Shown: positions 29,939 through 40,980 of the stretch, piece after piece
Numbering within the stretch: position 1 is the first letter of the stretch
Layout of the letters: the number at the start of each line of letters is the position of its first letter
Source: Chara braunii
Lineage: Eukaryota; Streptophyta; Charophyceae; Charales; Characeae
Length of the DNA: 64,000 nucleotides
Assembly: GCA_003427395.1 (NCBI GenBank)
Contig: BFEA01000495.1
Coordinates: 1,027,799 to 1,091,798, forward strand
Direction: 5' to 3'
Program-made: the position numbers and the translations under genes
The notes under the pieces: model-generated
The model's database searches: none
What the model saw: the letters and a program-made list of their open reading frames with translations, nothing else
What the model was told of the DNA's origin: nothing

Positions 29939-32498
29939 ATGCCAAGGGGAGGGAGGGGGACACGGCTGCCACGAAGGCCATTGGGAGTATCAAGAGGTTA
30001 TGAGCGACATGGGTCTCACCATCGGGAGGGCACGCCCATATACGATGACGACGATATAAAGCTATTTTTTGACGACTTTTGGGGGTATGCGAAGCATATG
30101 GGTTGGACGGTGACTCAGACGATTGAGAGGCTGAGAGGAGCTGGTAAGGTTGCTGAGCCCATCGTGGGGGGACCTGGCCAAAGGTGAAGATAATGATGCA
30201 GGAGTTACGACCATCGCCTGTGGGGTTTGATGGTAGGCCGATCCGCCAGGAGATCGGGAATGTGGAGGACTTTATCCCCACCTTCGAGCAGTTCATGCAC
30301 GGCCAGCGTATACTGAGGGATGAGTGGGCGAAGACATTACCTCTATGAACCAGAAAGGCAGAGAGACCCTTGGCCAGGCACATCAGAGATATGGCTCGAG
30401 ACTGGGAGAGTTGTAAGGCACATTTGGGAGAGGCCTTTCGACGACCGAAGCCGCCTCAACCTAGGGTTGAGAGACGTCTGAGGTGCAAGAGACAGAGGGA
30501 CCCGGAGCCCAAAGAGGCCATGCCATCGCGAGGCGGACGGAAGGCACTCGCAAGGCGAGAGGAGTCGTCAGTACCTGAGGTTGAGGAGCGAGGGGCATAC
30601 CCCAAATGTGGGATAGGCCCGGTGGTCTTTCAACGTTTTACTGGAGCGGAGTTGAGCGAGTCTCCCCACCACGCGAGAGTGGAGGTGACGCCAGCTGGAG
30701 GGTCATTGCGGGAATTGGGGGCGCACCTTGATATGTCGCAGTGGAGAGTGCCTCAGGATGGTGAGGGGCATGACGAGCCCGCAGGGGAGGTACTACGAGA
30801 GGCGTTCATGGAACTTGAGCAGGAGACGTGGCAGGGTGCCGAGAGAGGGCGTGATATGGAGGAGCTGATAGAGGTTGGAGAGGATACTCCACCTCAGGCG
30901 CATGCTACAGAGTTGGAGCCATAAATCGTACTGGAGAGCGCCTGTGAGGAAGAGGCTCGACAGGAGGAGATTCCATCCCCACCACCAGAGGCAATCCTAT
31001 CACTAGGGGTTAGGGTGGAGATGGAGCGAGAACAGACTGACTGGAGGAGAGAGGTCGTCTCCACAATTGATAAGTATCTGGCCGCGCATGCCCAAGAGCC
31101 CCCTGACATCGAGGAGCCCGTACCTAGGGAGCCACCACAAGAGCCTCGTCAGGCAGAGGGAGAGATGGGAGCTGAGATTCCGGGGAGTGCGGACCATCGC
31201 ACGATAGGGAGAGTACCGACAAGGGAAACAGGCGAGGAGAAACGGGCCAGAGTTGGGAAACGCTTGGAGGAAATCTGGTAGGAAAGGCAAAGGTTAGAGG
31301 AGACAGGCGTACTCCCAGATCAGCCACCACCGCCTAAGCCATGCGGAATCAATGAGATGTGGGAGGAATTCTTTGGCCAGCATGGCGAGGGATTGACGAC
31401 TCCAGAGAGGGCAGGAATAGGGACGTCTAGGATGGTAGATGAGTACCTGGACCGGAAGATTCACTTCTTGGCCAAGACATCTTTCAATAGGTAGCTGATG
31501 TTGGAAGTTGATCTGGCCGGAAAGAAAATAAAGGAGGCAAGCCTTGGAGTACGTTTGGAGGTGGTTGAGGCGGAGGTCCGAGAACTTAGAGAGTTGGTGG
31601 CTAATCAGGCTGCCATCATTCGGGATTTGAGGCAGCAGCCTCGAGATGGGGCTAACAGGACAGAGAGAGAGGAGCCTGCCGAGATAGTGGACGGGGCAGG
31701 GAGTAGCTGATATGGCAATCAGACAGAATCAATGCAGGGCCTATTAGGACCGCCATCCGTGGTTGGAACCTCCCAGGAGCCGCCCATGGGAAGAGTCATC
31801 CTGGAGCCTGGGGAGGCAAAGGCAAAGAGGGAGGCAGAGAGCGAGAGATCTTTGAGTTCAGAGCGCCTACTGAACTCGCCACGTTGCCAGCAACAGCTGC
31901 GGAACCCATGACAGAGACTATGCCATTATCAGTCGAGAGAGGACAGGAGACAGCTAGCAGCGAGCCTATTCAGGGTTTAGGGGAAAGATCCATGGGTATA
32001 CTCCTTGAGGAAGTCGGCACTATGCAAGAAGAGGCAAGCCTATTTTCACCTTAGCGAAAGGTGGAGGAACCTCAAGAAGGCGAGATGAGGGTTACGATGG
32101 AGGGTGTCTTTGAGGGTAGGCCACAAAGGTTGGATACTGAGGGAGTTGGGATATGAGCAGAGCCGAGTACTCAGGAGATGTGTGTGAGGTCTAAGGAGCC
32201 TATGGACATGCCTCATAGCTATGAGTTGGACAAAGAGACCAGTGAGGCACCGTTATTGCTAGGGTATCGGCGAAAGAAGAAGAGGCCAAGAAAGTCGTTT
32301 GACCCGACCTATTTTTTCTGCAAAGCTAGGGAGCATAGGGCCTTGCAGTGTCTTAAGTTTTTGAAGGACAAGGCAGCAGGGAGGGTTACTGAGAGTGGTG
32401 GTAGGATGTATGATAGACAAGGTAGAATAGTAGAGCGATCTACAGATGGAGGCAGGGATCAGTTGTACAGACAGAACCAGGAGGAGATAAGTGAGTAG
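29939..32498 (+). pseudogene. Gag-like ORF downstream of integrase (element B)
   Basis: Starts at an ATG about 170 bp after the integrase stop. The first frame (29939-30187) has GTPIYDDDDIKLFFDDFWGY followed by AKHMGWT, the pattern of a retrotransposon gag N-terminus. Frames 30190-30345, 30370-30924, 31015-31281 and 31498-31710 continue with charged, Glu/Arg/Pro-rich sequence, including a probable coiled coil (VRLEVVEAEVRELRELVANQ). The last frame (32178-32498) holds YFFCKAREHRALQC, a CX2CX4HX4C knuckle whose first Cys is Tyr, followed by GRIVERSTDGGRDQLYRQ. The minus-strand element has the same arrangement. Stops and frameshifts make it a pseudogene. Confidence 0.7.
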
Positions 32499-33700
32499 GG
32501 ACTGATTCACATACATATAGAGGGTCAGTAGGACATTGTTAGGCAAGGTTGAACTCTTCTTCTGATTGGATACTCGCCCTTCCTTTCCTTTGTAGTTCTG
32601 TTAGAAGTTTGGATACCTACGCTGTTTAGTTGTATATTTGGTGGATTACAACGTGAGATTCCCATTCGGCTCTTTCTATAGGCATAAGAATCAGGATCAT
32701 GTAAGATAACATGTGTATGATGAGGGTATTATTTCTTAACTCTAACATTCAGATTTAGTATTTATCTCAGCGACATTGCTAAGCAGTACGGTTGACCATG
32801 TCTCATATTGAGAGTGGCATTGATTGATCCAAGTGAATTATGGATCTGGGCTACTATGCGTTTTTTTTTATAAGATATGTCATCTATGAGTATATTTTTG
32901 GGACGAGTTCTATTGAGACTATTTCCTTGAATTTGACGATCACTATCACTCTCACATGTGTGGATTTGTCTTGATGAATTAAGATTATGTGTGAAAGATG
33001 TTTGAAGGCCATCTTGTATGTTGTGCAGTTTATGGATGTGAATGAATGTGAACTGTCTACTCTTCGGTATACTCGTGTGACCTGCCCACGGGCAGGTGAT
33101 AGGGCCAAGTATAAGAAGAGGAAGTGCAGTTTGTTTTTATGAAAGATTGTGAAAATCCTAAAGGTATTTACGAGTCATTGAGACTCGAACAATTTACCAT
33201 GACAAATGTTTAATGTTGAGTTGTGATGCGGACCCATTAGTTGGCCCCTCTGTTTTGAATTGTTTTTTGGTTGAGACGCCTTTTATGGGAAGACAATCTT
33301 TTGTTTATTTGGAAGATTCAGCTTCAGAGAGAGAAGATGTTTTAAAAAGAAAGGGTCATATGAGAGTTCATCCTAAAAGGGAAAGGGATGACTGAAAGCC
33401 CTATTTAAGTGAGACCTCCTTCATATGAAAGACGGTTAATAGATTCTATGACAAGTTGATTGTTGAGTGATAAAGTCTTACGAGAAAGACCAAGTTTTTG
33501 TTTGGTCATTGCTGGAAATTGAAGGACGGAAGTATGATTTATTTTGGGAGATGTTACTAAGCGGCGGTCTTCCTGCACTGATCAAGTAGGGAAGTCACGA
33601 TGTTGTAAATCTAGCGGTGATTTTGTTTTGTGAATGTGGAGAGGTTGTCGTGTTTCTCTGTGTTGTCCCACAAGGGAACTGGTAAATACCTTTTATGTGT
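32499..33700 (+). other. 3' untranslated/LTR-proximal region of element B
   Basis: No coding sequence recognised. A perfect 8-bp hairpin (ACCTGCCC-AC-GGGCAGGT) lies near 33080-33097. The 5' edge of the 3' LTR is not fixed; no polypurine tract is convincing. Confidence 0.35.
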
Positions 33701-35000
33701 GACAAACCTTTGTATAGTCTCGCAATAGGCCTGTATTGTTGCGATACACCATCGAGCCACTTTTGCTAATCTTAGGGCATTCATGAGAATACCAAGCTAA
33801 CGGAAAAGTTTAGCATCACTATGGCGCAACCCCTAGTGTTGACTACTGATCGGCGTAAGCTGAACGGCGGGCCTACGTCTTGCCAAGGGAGTAAATACTT
33901 AAAGGGGTGTGGCCACCTAGGAGGGTTTTACTCATGCGGAACGGCGTGGGATAGGAGTTGAGTCGAGTCTTTTTAGTCCTGATTGAATACTTATCAGGAG
34001 AAAGTTTATCGTGGCGCAACTTGTGAGGGCACTGCCGCTAAAATAACAACGCGGGGAGCCGTAGATCTGGCTCGATCACCCAGACTATGGTGGGTCAGGA
34101 TGGAGACCTGACCTTCCTATACTAGGCTGCAGGAAGAGTCTATGATGTGATTTCTATATATATATATATGTTTGATCGCGAGGATTGCTGGAGGGAGACA
34201 ATAATGCATTCAAAGGTCTCGGTTAGGGCCCTCGTCCCTAGTTATGGCCCTGTTTATAGGGTGGAGACTAGGGACATTTAACAAGAAACCGACGGTTGTC
34301 TAGGACAAAAGGGGAGAGGATAGTTGAAGAATCCATTTAAAGTTTATGCTGTAGTATAGTGACGAGTATCCCACTGACGTACTGTCAGGACGATAGAGGC
34401 CCAGGTTGGAATCCTGGCAGCATAAAGTTGTGGTTAAAATGGATTGATGGAGGCATCGAACCGAAGTCCGTCGGCTAATCGGATTGGTTCCTTTCTCGTC
34501 GGCATTTGGAGCTTTGGATGAATTTATAACTTTTCGATCTTCCGAAGTGACGAGGACGTCGCTTAATATGCTCCGGTAAGCTATCGGTGCGAATACCCTT
34601 ACAAGGGTATGTGTCCTGGGTTTTACAAGCGACAGAAAATAGGTTTGGTTTAAAGTTTAAGTATTTCGCGCAAGGCGCGGTTGCGTCTGAAGTTCACGTT
34701 GGTTAGATGGTTGACTAAAGTAGAGAGTGTGCGGGAGCATAGACTTAAGGCACACGTGATTTTTTTTTTTTTTTTTTTTTTTTTATGATTGTAGAGTCAA
34801 TGCTGTACCGACCAGAATTTATTTGTCATTAAGCTATGATTAAAAAGATTGTCTTTTTTATTGATGCGCTCACCGGTAACTTGCGTGTATATACGGAAGA
34901 CAGGCTCGACTACAAATGTGATTTTGAGATCGTTTTGGTAGATCCTCACATCACGCAACATTGGTTTATTTTAGGCGTCCGTCAGAGCTAGACTCAGACC
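33701..35000 (+). repeat. LTR-like sequence, probable 3' LTR of element B
   Basis: Two blocks match the reverse complement of the minus-strand element's LTR region: CCGCTAAAATAACAACG near 34044 (counterpart near 50000) and GACGTCGCTTAAT near 34555 followed by the hairpin word ATACCCTTACAAGGGTAT at 34597-34620 (counterparts near 49530 and 49470). Shared noncoding blocks at the same end of two elements point to LTR sequence. Boundaries are approximate and no matching 5' LTR was identified. A TA run (34155-34170) and a 25-base T run (34760-34784) lie within. Confidence 0.55.
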
Positions 35001-35247
35001 TGGGCCTAGCATTATTGGTTACAACGACGAATTGTTATTAGAGAGATACAAGGATCGAGATCGAGTGGCGACGGCGTGGGAGTATCAGAGTGAAGCGAAG
35101 GGACCGAGGGGATGAGGGTCCGACAGAGCTGTCCCCCTTGGTTTTGTCATTGGCGGCGTCAGAACGGTGCTAACATTTTTTTTTCCTCATTCGTCATATT
35201 CTGACGATTAAAAATTTTTAAATATTTTTTTTCTTGTTGTGTTATTA

Positions 35248-35721
35248 TTATTTTATTCCAGTGCTCTTCACTATAGTGCGACGCTGGATTAGGAGGTCGT
35301 CGCAACGTGCGAGAACCTTGAGCGCACGCCTCTTGTTGTTGACCCATGGGCTCCTTGCGCGTTCGGGAAGCTGGCGAAATTCCTCTATCATGTCGTCATT
35401 GAAAACGTGAATCAAGGAGTTCAGCATGCATGCGAGCAGGTGGGTGGTCGAGTTCACAAAGTGGAAGAAAACTGAATGGCGGGGGTCACTACAAGTGCAC
35501 CGGCGGGCAGCTGCGATCTGCCGTGACAGTTTGAGTGTGGGTATACTATCGGGACCCGTAAGATGGTGGATCATACCCAGGAACGGTGGCTTGAAAACGG
35601 TCTGGGCCGCTGTTGGGAAATTGCAGCAACGCCTCGAAAAACTGCGGAGCGTGGGGAACGCCTCTCCACGTGGGTCTTCAAAGTTTTCCAATGAGTGTTG
35701 ACTGTTACCACCGAGGGTCAT
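35248..35721 (-). CDS. Hypothetical ORF, minus strand
   Basis: A 157-codon open frame with non-repetitive composition. Segments such as GMIHHLTGPDSIPTLKLSRQ and VFNDDMIEEFRQLPERARSP look protein-like, but I recognise no domain. An adjacent minus-strand frame (35705-35977) ends HKAYVWALVNWAWNDPRW and could be an upstream part in another frame. No promoter, splice pair or partner gene is evident. It may be a fragment of an unidentified element, a host exon or a chance ORF. Confidence 0.25.
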   Translation of the reverse strand: MTLGGNSQHSLENFEDPRGEAFPTLRSFSRRCCNFPTAAQTVFKPPFLGMIHHLTGPDSIPTLKLSRQIAAARRCTCSDPRHSVFFHFVNSTTHLLACMLNSLIHVFNDDMIEEFRQLPERARSPWVNNKRRALKVLARCDDLLIQRRTIVKSTGIK

Positions 35722-35979
35722 TCCAAGCCCAGTTTACCAAGGCCCACACATAGGCCTTGTGGCAGGCCGCGTCTTTAGTTTCGCGGCCAGTTTTCTGAGT
35801 AGGGGCTTGACCATTATGGGCTCGAGGTGGTGGTGGGCTCTGTATGAGCCTCGTAGAGAGCGAGGGGGGACTGTGGTGACAACATGCAAAGCGGCAACGG
35901 GTTTGGAAGAAGTGGCGAAAGACTATTCGAATCGCCCGACAACTAGTTCCCTGAGAAGTTACCATCAGGCGCTGCATTC

Positions 35980-38050
35980 ATCAGGCGAGCCACTGCGCTA
36001 AGCGCTGTCGGATCGGGAAGTAGAGGCGGAGCAGCGAAATAGCGAGCGCAGTTCAGGTATCGTACCAGCAGCGGAGCAGTGAATGAACCGGGCCGAGAAT
36101 AGCGTCAGGGTGCGTTCGGGGTCGGAGTCGAGCGAGGTTAGACGTGGCGGAGCTTAAGCCGTGAAACTCACTCGATTCCTAATGAAATGGAGCGATTCAA
36201 AGCTCCACGCGGGGGTTTTCGGCCATCACGAGTAAGATGGCGAACTTAGATATGATGATTGGGAAGTATTTAGGTCAGGTTGAATGTCGGGGGCTGCGCA
36301 GTTGCCATGGTGAAGTTGGAAAAGGAGATTGTGAGGAAGTGAATGGAATGATAGGAGCATGTGGGTGAAAAATGAGAGGAGTAGAAGGTAGAGATAGGAG
36401 CTTTAGGGCCTAGCGAATCCACAGGTGAGGCTAGTTTGAGTGTTAGAGTAGTAGAAAGAGCGTTAGTCGGATGACTTGCCAAGCGGAGCTATGGCGGACA
36501 GCGAAACGGTGAGGGGAGATCAATCGAGATTTCACTCGATCTTTTATAGATTCGAGTGAAGGAAGCCGGTAAGTTGGAGTTCTCACGCATTGCGACTCGA
36601 TTGGCAGGCTCAGATTTTAAAGAAAGGTAATATGGGTAGTGTAGAAAATTGCGACCAAGCAAGTACTGATGAAACAAAGAATTCAGTTATTCTGATGGGA
36701 TTGGAAGTGGGAAGGACGCGAGTAAGCAAGAAGGGGGATTGGGCACTGCAGAGGTAGCCACCCATATTCTGAAGAGAAATTAATCCTGAATCGTCCATCA
36801 TGGGCGAGCCGGAGTCTCCGCATCGTTTGCTAAGAAGGCAATGTATCATTCCGAAATCTAACGGAGGATCCATTCGCGCTCTGTTCATCTTACCGGCGAG
36901 AGAGGTGTAAGGGCAGTCGAGGAGTTGGGGACTTACCTATTGGCCGAGGTAGTAAGGGAGTGGGCTGAAAGCACTTGGAGGCTTGCCTATTAGTCGAAGG
37001 GCTGCTCATTCCATGGTACGGAGTAGCAGGAAGGGAAGAGGCTACAAAAGGACTGCGGTCTAGACACTTACCAATGGAATGCTGCGTTTTTCTTCCCGTC
37101 GGTTACAAGCAGCTAGAAGAGGAGCCACTAGCTTGCATACTGACCTATTGACAGATGTACCACTCAGCCTGTTACGTGGAGTAACTAAGGACGAGTTGCG
37201 GGATTGCAGGCTCATGCGCAGGCCACATGAGTTTCCTAGTTTGGCTTCGTTCTGGCTCTATCTGAGTAGTTGGAGTACGTATCTCGCAGCTGACAGCAAT
37301 ATGAAAGATTCGCACTTATAAGAGCATTGGTTGCTGATACGTGACAGTGGTTTTGCGCGGTCCTAGACGACCTTCGCTATTCGTAGGTACTGATGAACTT
37401 CGCCGTGTGAGGCTGATGATTGACTGAGCACGATCATTATCGTATCTCTACCATTCTCTCGCTATGTATGAACGAGGTTCGTGAAGCTATTGTGTCTCCC
37501 TCATATCAGACAGCCGGGTTCTACCAACAGTTGTTATGATGTTACTACCGAGTTTAGATTGTTGCTACTGTCACATCGAGCTGCAACCACTCGGGGGAGT
37601 GCTGCTGAGTGTTGGGGAGGGGCTACGAGGCTGCCTGGTTGCCCATTGACTGATGCGCTGCCTAGTCTGCTGTACGGAGTGATCAGGAATGAACGTTGGG
37701 GGATGATTGTAGCGGTTGGGCAGTACTTGCTATGCTTTGACTGTGCAAACTGCAGAGCACTGTTGAAGTTTGCGCCATGTTGGACAACAAGTCATGGATT
37801 TTGTCTGTGCGTCAGGCTGAGGTGTAGCGGACAGTTGGTCTATGGAGGGGTATCCAAGAGTTAGTGTTGCGAAGTGGAGAGTCGTAAGGGGGTTGGCTTC
37901 AACAGTTTGACTTCAACCTTGACCAAGTGTGTTGTGCGTTTTGGCCATCATTGCGGGGCCCTCAAGCGATTGAAGGCATCAAGGTCCTCTCCTGGGAGTT
38001 GAGTATGTCCCCCTCTTGTATCTCGAGCGTCTGAAACCTCTCTCTTTATC
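35980..38050 (+). other. Unclassified DNA with a diverged internal duplication
   Basis: Two short plus-strand frames, 37079-37321 and 37481-37864, share a peptide pattern: LLTDVPLSLLRGVTKDE in the first and PLTDALPSLLYGVIRNE in the second. The underlying DNA is a diverged direct repeat about 500 bp apart, with a further trace near 37005 (GGTACGGAGTAGC). No known domain is recognised. The shared reading frame may reflect an ancestral coding unit or simply duplicated DNA. Confidence 0.35.
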
Positions 38051-38071
38051 CTTCTCACTCTAAGTCTAGTC

Positions 38072-38213
38072 TGTTGGTTCTAAGAGGAAGGTCGCAGGCG
38101 GGATTGCAACCCGTAGGGCCGCACCAAGACTCTTTGGGGAGTCAGCCCACCGATTGCGGGAGCTCTGCCGGAACTCAGGAGGAGTTTTGGAGGCAAGGAA
38201 CTACGAGGTAATC
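38072..38213 (+). CDS. Exon-like segment, plus copy of an inverted pair
   Basis: An open segment reading SKRKVAGGIATRRAAP, then LFGESAHRLRELCRNSG and VLEARNYE, followed at once by GTAATC, a plausible splice donor. The last 19 or so codons reappear on the minus strand near 42767-42823 as RLRELCRSSGRTLEAGNYE before GTACGC. Substitutions between copies keep the frame open, and both copies end at the same GT. No domain recognised. It could be a 5' exon of a repeated gene or element. Confidence 0.35.
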
Positions 38214-38476
38214 ATTGCTTCCCCTCCATAAACCATGTTATAGCCTTATCTGTATTCCTTGTTATACTTTGACTGAATATATTGCATGCCCCTTTACTTA
38301 GATTTTTTCAGTTTAACTTTCAGGACAAAACCAGACTAAGTAAAAAAATGTATGCACAATGTCAGTTTTAGTTTTATTGTTTGACTGAAAGCAGATCGTG
38401 GAATTACATTTGGGGGAAGGATGAGAGAAAGACAGTATTGCATGTGTCTGAACGGGTCAACCAAAGGTTGGGCCAG

Positions 38477-39184
38477 TTCCATAAGTTTGGGAAAGTCATG
38501 TGCTATGTTTATTTTGGATTGCCTGGAGAGCCAGACATGTTCCACAAGTTTGGGTGGTCTGGTTGCTCTGACTTGTGAGGGCTGAATGTGATTGACTTTT
38601 TAGGGACGAAGTTTGTACCAGAAGTTTGGGTGGCTTGGTTGCCTTGTTTACTTTGTTTTTTTTTCCAGTTTCTGTAGTTTCTGAACAAGGAGGTCGGAGT
38701 ATGTTCCATAAGTTTGGGTGGCTCAACCTCTTCCTGCTTTGGCTTTGAGAGAAATGAATCAGGCTGACGACCAAGACATGTTCCATAAGTTTGGGTGGTC
38801 TTGGTCCACCGCCTCGCACATCCTGGAACCAAAAAGTTATAATTTGGCTATATTTTTACTATACTACTTCGAACAGGCTAGTCAGACAGGGTTCCATAAG
38901 TTTGGGTGGTCTGACTATAGCTCATCACCAACTGACGAGAGTACTAATTAAGAATAAACTTGTGGTACGAAGGGGCAGACTGAATCTTGAGCTAAAGATG
39001 ATCGGCTCAGTTATATACTACCTCAAAAGACTATGTGCAGACAATTATATAAAGTTGGGATATTTAAACAGTTCAGGGCGACTAGGGTGGCGTAGTCATA
39101 TGCTCAAAGAAGAGAAAAGTTGTTGTGCCCTGTATTTGTGTATACTCCATGGTTGAGCTAGACATGTTCCATAAGTTTGAGTGG
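38477..39184 (+). repeat. Cluster of seven copies of an 18-bp motif
   Basis: The core TTCCATAAGTTTGGGTGG occurs at 38477 (truncated), 38540, 38616, 38704, 38781, 38892 and 39167 with at most four changes per copy. It is often preceded by ACATG and followed by TCTGG. Spacings are 63, 76, 88, 77, 111 and 275 bp and the intervening DNA is not repeated, so this is not an ordinary tandem repeat. Confidence 0.9.
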
Positions 39185-39377
39185 TCTAACTTAATGCCTT
39201 ATGTAAGCGGGGTATAAAGGGACAAATCATTGTGAAACTATGAAATATTGTTTGATAAGTGGACTTTGGGGAGGTGAGAGTACTTACTTCTGTGGTTTGG
39301 TCTGCATGACACTTAGTGCGACTTCTACTTAGTCTGTGTTTTAGTTGATAGGTACTTGTTTTATTTGCTCGCCACGT

Positions 39378-39715
39378 TGTCGCGGGCGGCGGTCCTGCAC
39401 CTCGATGGGAGCGCTGAACCTCACGGTCGTGTCACGCAGGATTTATTTCTTAAGGAACAACCAATCACCACTCCGACCGTGTGCGCCGGCTATACCTCTC
39501 ACGATGCCCCACGACAGGTCGGGGCGTCGCGAGGTACAACTTACCTCTACGTGAGAAGCTGTCACAACCCTCAGGTAGGCGTATCCCTGCTGAGCTACCG
39601 GCCCACATGCGAAGGCTTTTACATGCCTTTGTAGAGGTAGGTCGGCCGAGGGTGTTTGCTCGATCGTTGTAGCAGTAAATGGGGTACGCGTGGTAAGACG
39701 CCTAAAACTGATCCG
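39378..39715 (-). repeat. LTR relic of the element A family, minus strand
   Basis: Starts TGTCGCGGGCGGC and aligns with 21734-22150 and with the reverse complement of the 3' third of the LTR at 17547-18634. Shared words include GTCACGCAGGA, GAGCTACCGGCCCACATGCG and GTAGAGGTAGGTCGGCCGAG. No PBS adjoins it, so it is a solo or truncated LTR. Confidence 0.7.
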
Positions 39716-40980
39716 TTAGACATTCAGGTCGAACTTTTCAAAAGGCTGTGCGTAATGTATTGTCCTTTTGACAAATATCAATCAAACCATTTTTCTACCA
39801 AAGGGCGTCCCATCTTTCTTAACAGACCATGAATTAACTGAATATCAGATAATATAGAAATTATACAAGCCAATAATGAGGATGGGGTTATTACCGCCGA
39901 GAACCCTTCCCACTTTCACAAGTGATGTGTGTCCAAAACTCTTCAACAGATCAGGTCCAGTTCAATCAAAAATCACGGACAAAACAGACCTGCACAGAAT
40001 AATGCAAAGACAGTTCACATAACATTCAATAACGGCGTCAACCATCAACCATTGACCTTGTCCCTCACTTCCCAAACCATGTATGACAACTTTGTCTTTC
40101 CTGAGACGTAAGCCCAACCCCCTCACATTTCTTCAAAGGACCCTTGAGAGTGTCTAGGACCATTTAGGCAATGCCCACAGGTGACAATTTTACTGACCAC
40201 AGGGTTTGAATTTAGACGTGGGTATCAAGTCAAAGGGGAAAAGTTGCATAGTTAACAACCGACCTATTATCGAAAGATAACAAAAATTTAAGCCCTTTGT
40301 GTACGACTTCTCCTTCAATTGCAGTATGTCAAAACAAAGACCTGCACACGCACAAGTTAACAAAAATTCAACAACCCCACTCGACTCTCATATATTGATA
40401 TCTAAGGGTCGAGCCCTTCGACATGGGTAATGAGCTCTGGGATCGAAATCCCATGTCTAATCTCTAATTTTACTCTCACAACTCTACCGTAAGTCGTCTG
40501 TCACTCTCTTCTTTTCCTCAAGGAGTCTCATGCCTGTGTCGTAAGTCGTTTTAAGGTAACTCATATTTTCCCTACTATCAATCCTTGCATTTTCTCTCTT
40601 TTCGAAATAAGCACAACCCTTGGTGCTTATGTAGTAGAGTTTTAACTCATTTGCTGTTGTGGCTTTCCACTCGAAAACCGTGAATGGACACGGACCTCGC
40701 AGTAGTCCTTTTTCTACTGCTATTCTTTTTCCCACGATCCTATCTTCTTTCCTTGTTCCTTTTCGAGATATGTGAAGACCTTGCTCCAACAGGAGCATTG
40801 TTCCTTCCTTTCTCTTCTATTTGTGTTAAAATACTCAAGCAGTAGGCTGATTCAGACATGAATCTCTTGCTACTTGATCAATATCAAACAATCATTTAAT
40901 CAAACAAACAGTCGAGTAAGTCACGCATGTGTATTTGATTCCCTCTTTAATTTCACTCAATGTATACATAAGATCTGCTC
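39716..40980 (-). other. Unclassified DNA with a 104-codon minus-strand ORF
   Basis: The ORF at 40484-40798 contains an internal duplication about 145 bp apart: EQGLHISRKGTRKEDRIVGK and STKGCAYFEKRENARIDSRE come from related DNA. A GGGATCGAAATCCC word near 40438-40451 resembles a tRNA T-arm but lacks the rest of a tRNA. No function is assigned. Confidence 0.3.

Larger units (their letters stand above)
27656..32498 (+). mobile_element. Ty3/gypsy retrotransposon B, internal region (RNase H, integrase, gag-like ORF)
   Basis: Begins abruptly inside RNase H at about 27656 with no reverse transcriptase, protease or 5' gag beside it. It runs through integrase to 29766 and then a gag-like frame to 32498. 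LTR-like sequence sharing blocks with the minus-strand element at 49-51 kb follows at 33.7-35 kb. The same order of parts occurs in that minus-strand element. It may be the distal half of element A (17.5-21.7 kb) after insertion and deletion. Confidence 0.8.

Noticed and set aside
27660-32498. Interpretation of 29939-32498 as a new element's 5' gag next to an unrelated pol
   Set aside because: No LTR or PBS lies between integrase and this frame, and the same junction occurs independently in the minus-strand element, so a single-element origin is preferred.
34390-34436. T-arm-like word CCAGGTTGGAATCCTGG
   Set aside because: The loop departs from TTCRANYC, and no A box or acceptor stem is found.
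38477-39184. CRISPR-like appearance of repeated 18-bp motifs with unique spacers
   Set aside because: Spacing is irregular, repeats are imperfect, no cas genes are present and the context is eukaryotic.
40430-40460. Possible tRNA around GGGATCGAAATCCC
   Set aside because: Only a T-arm-like hairpin exists; no D-arm, anticodon arm or acceptor pairing.
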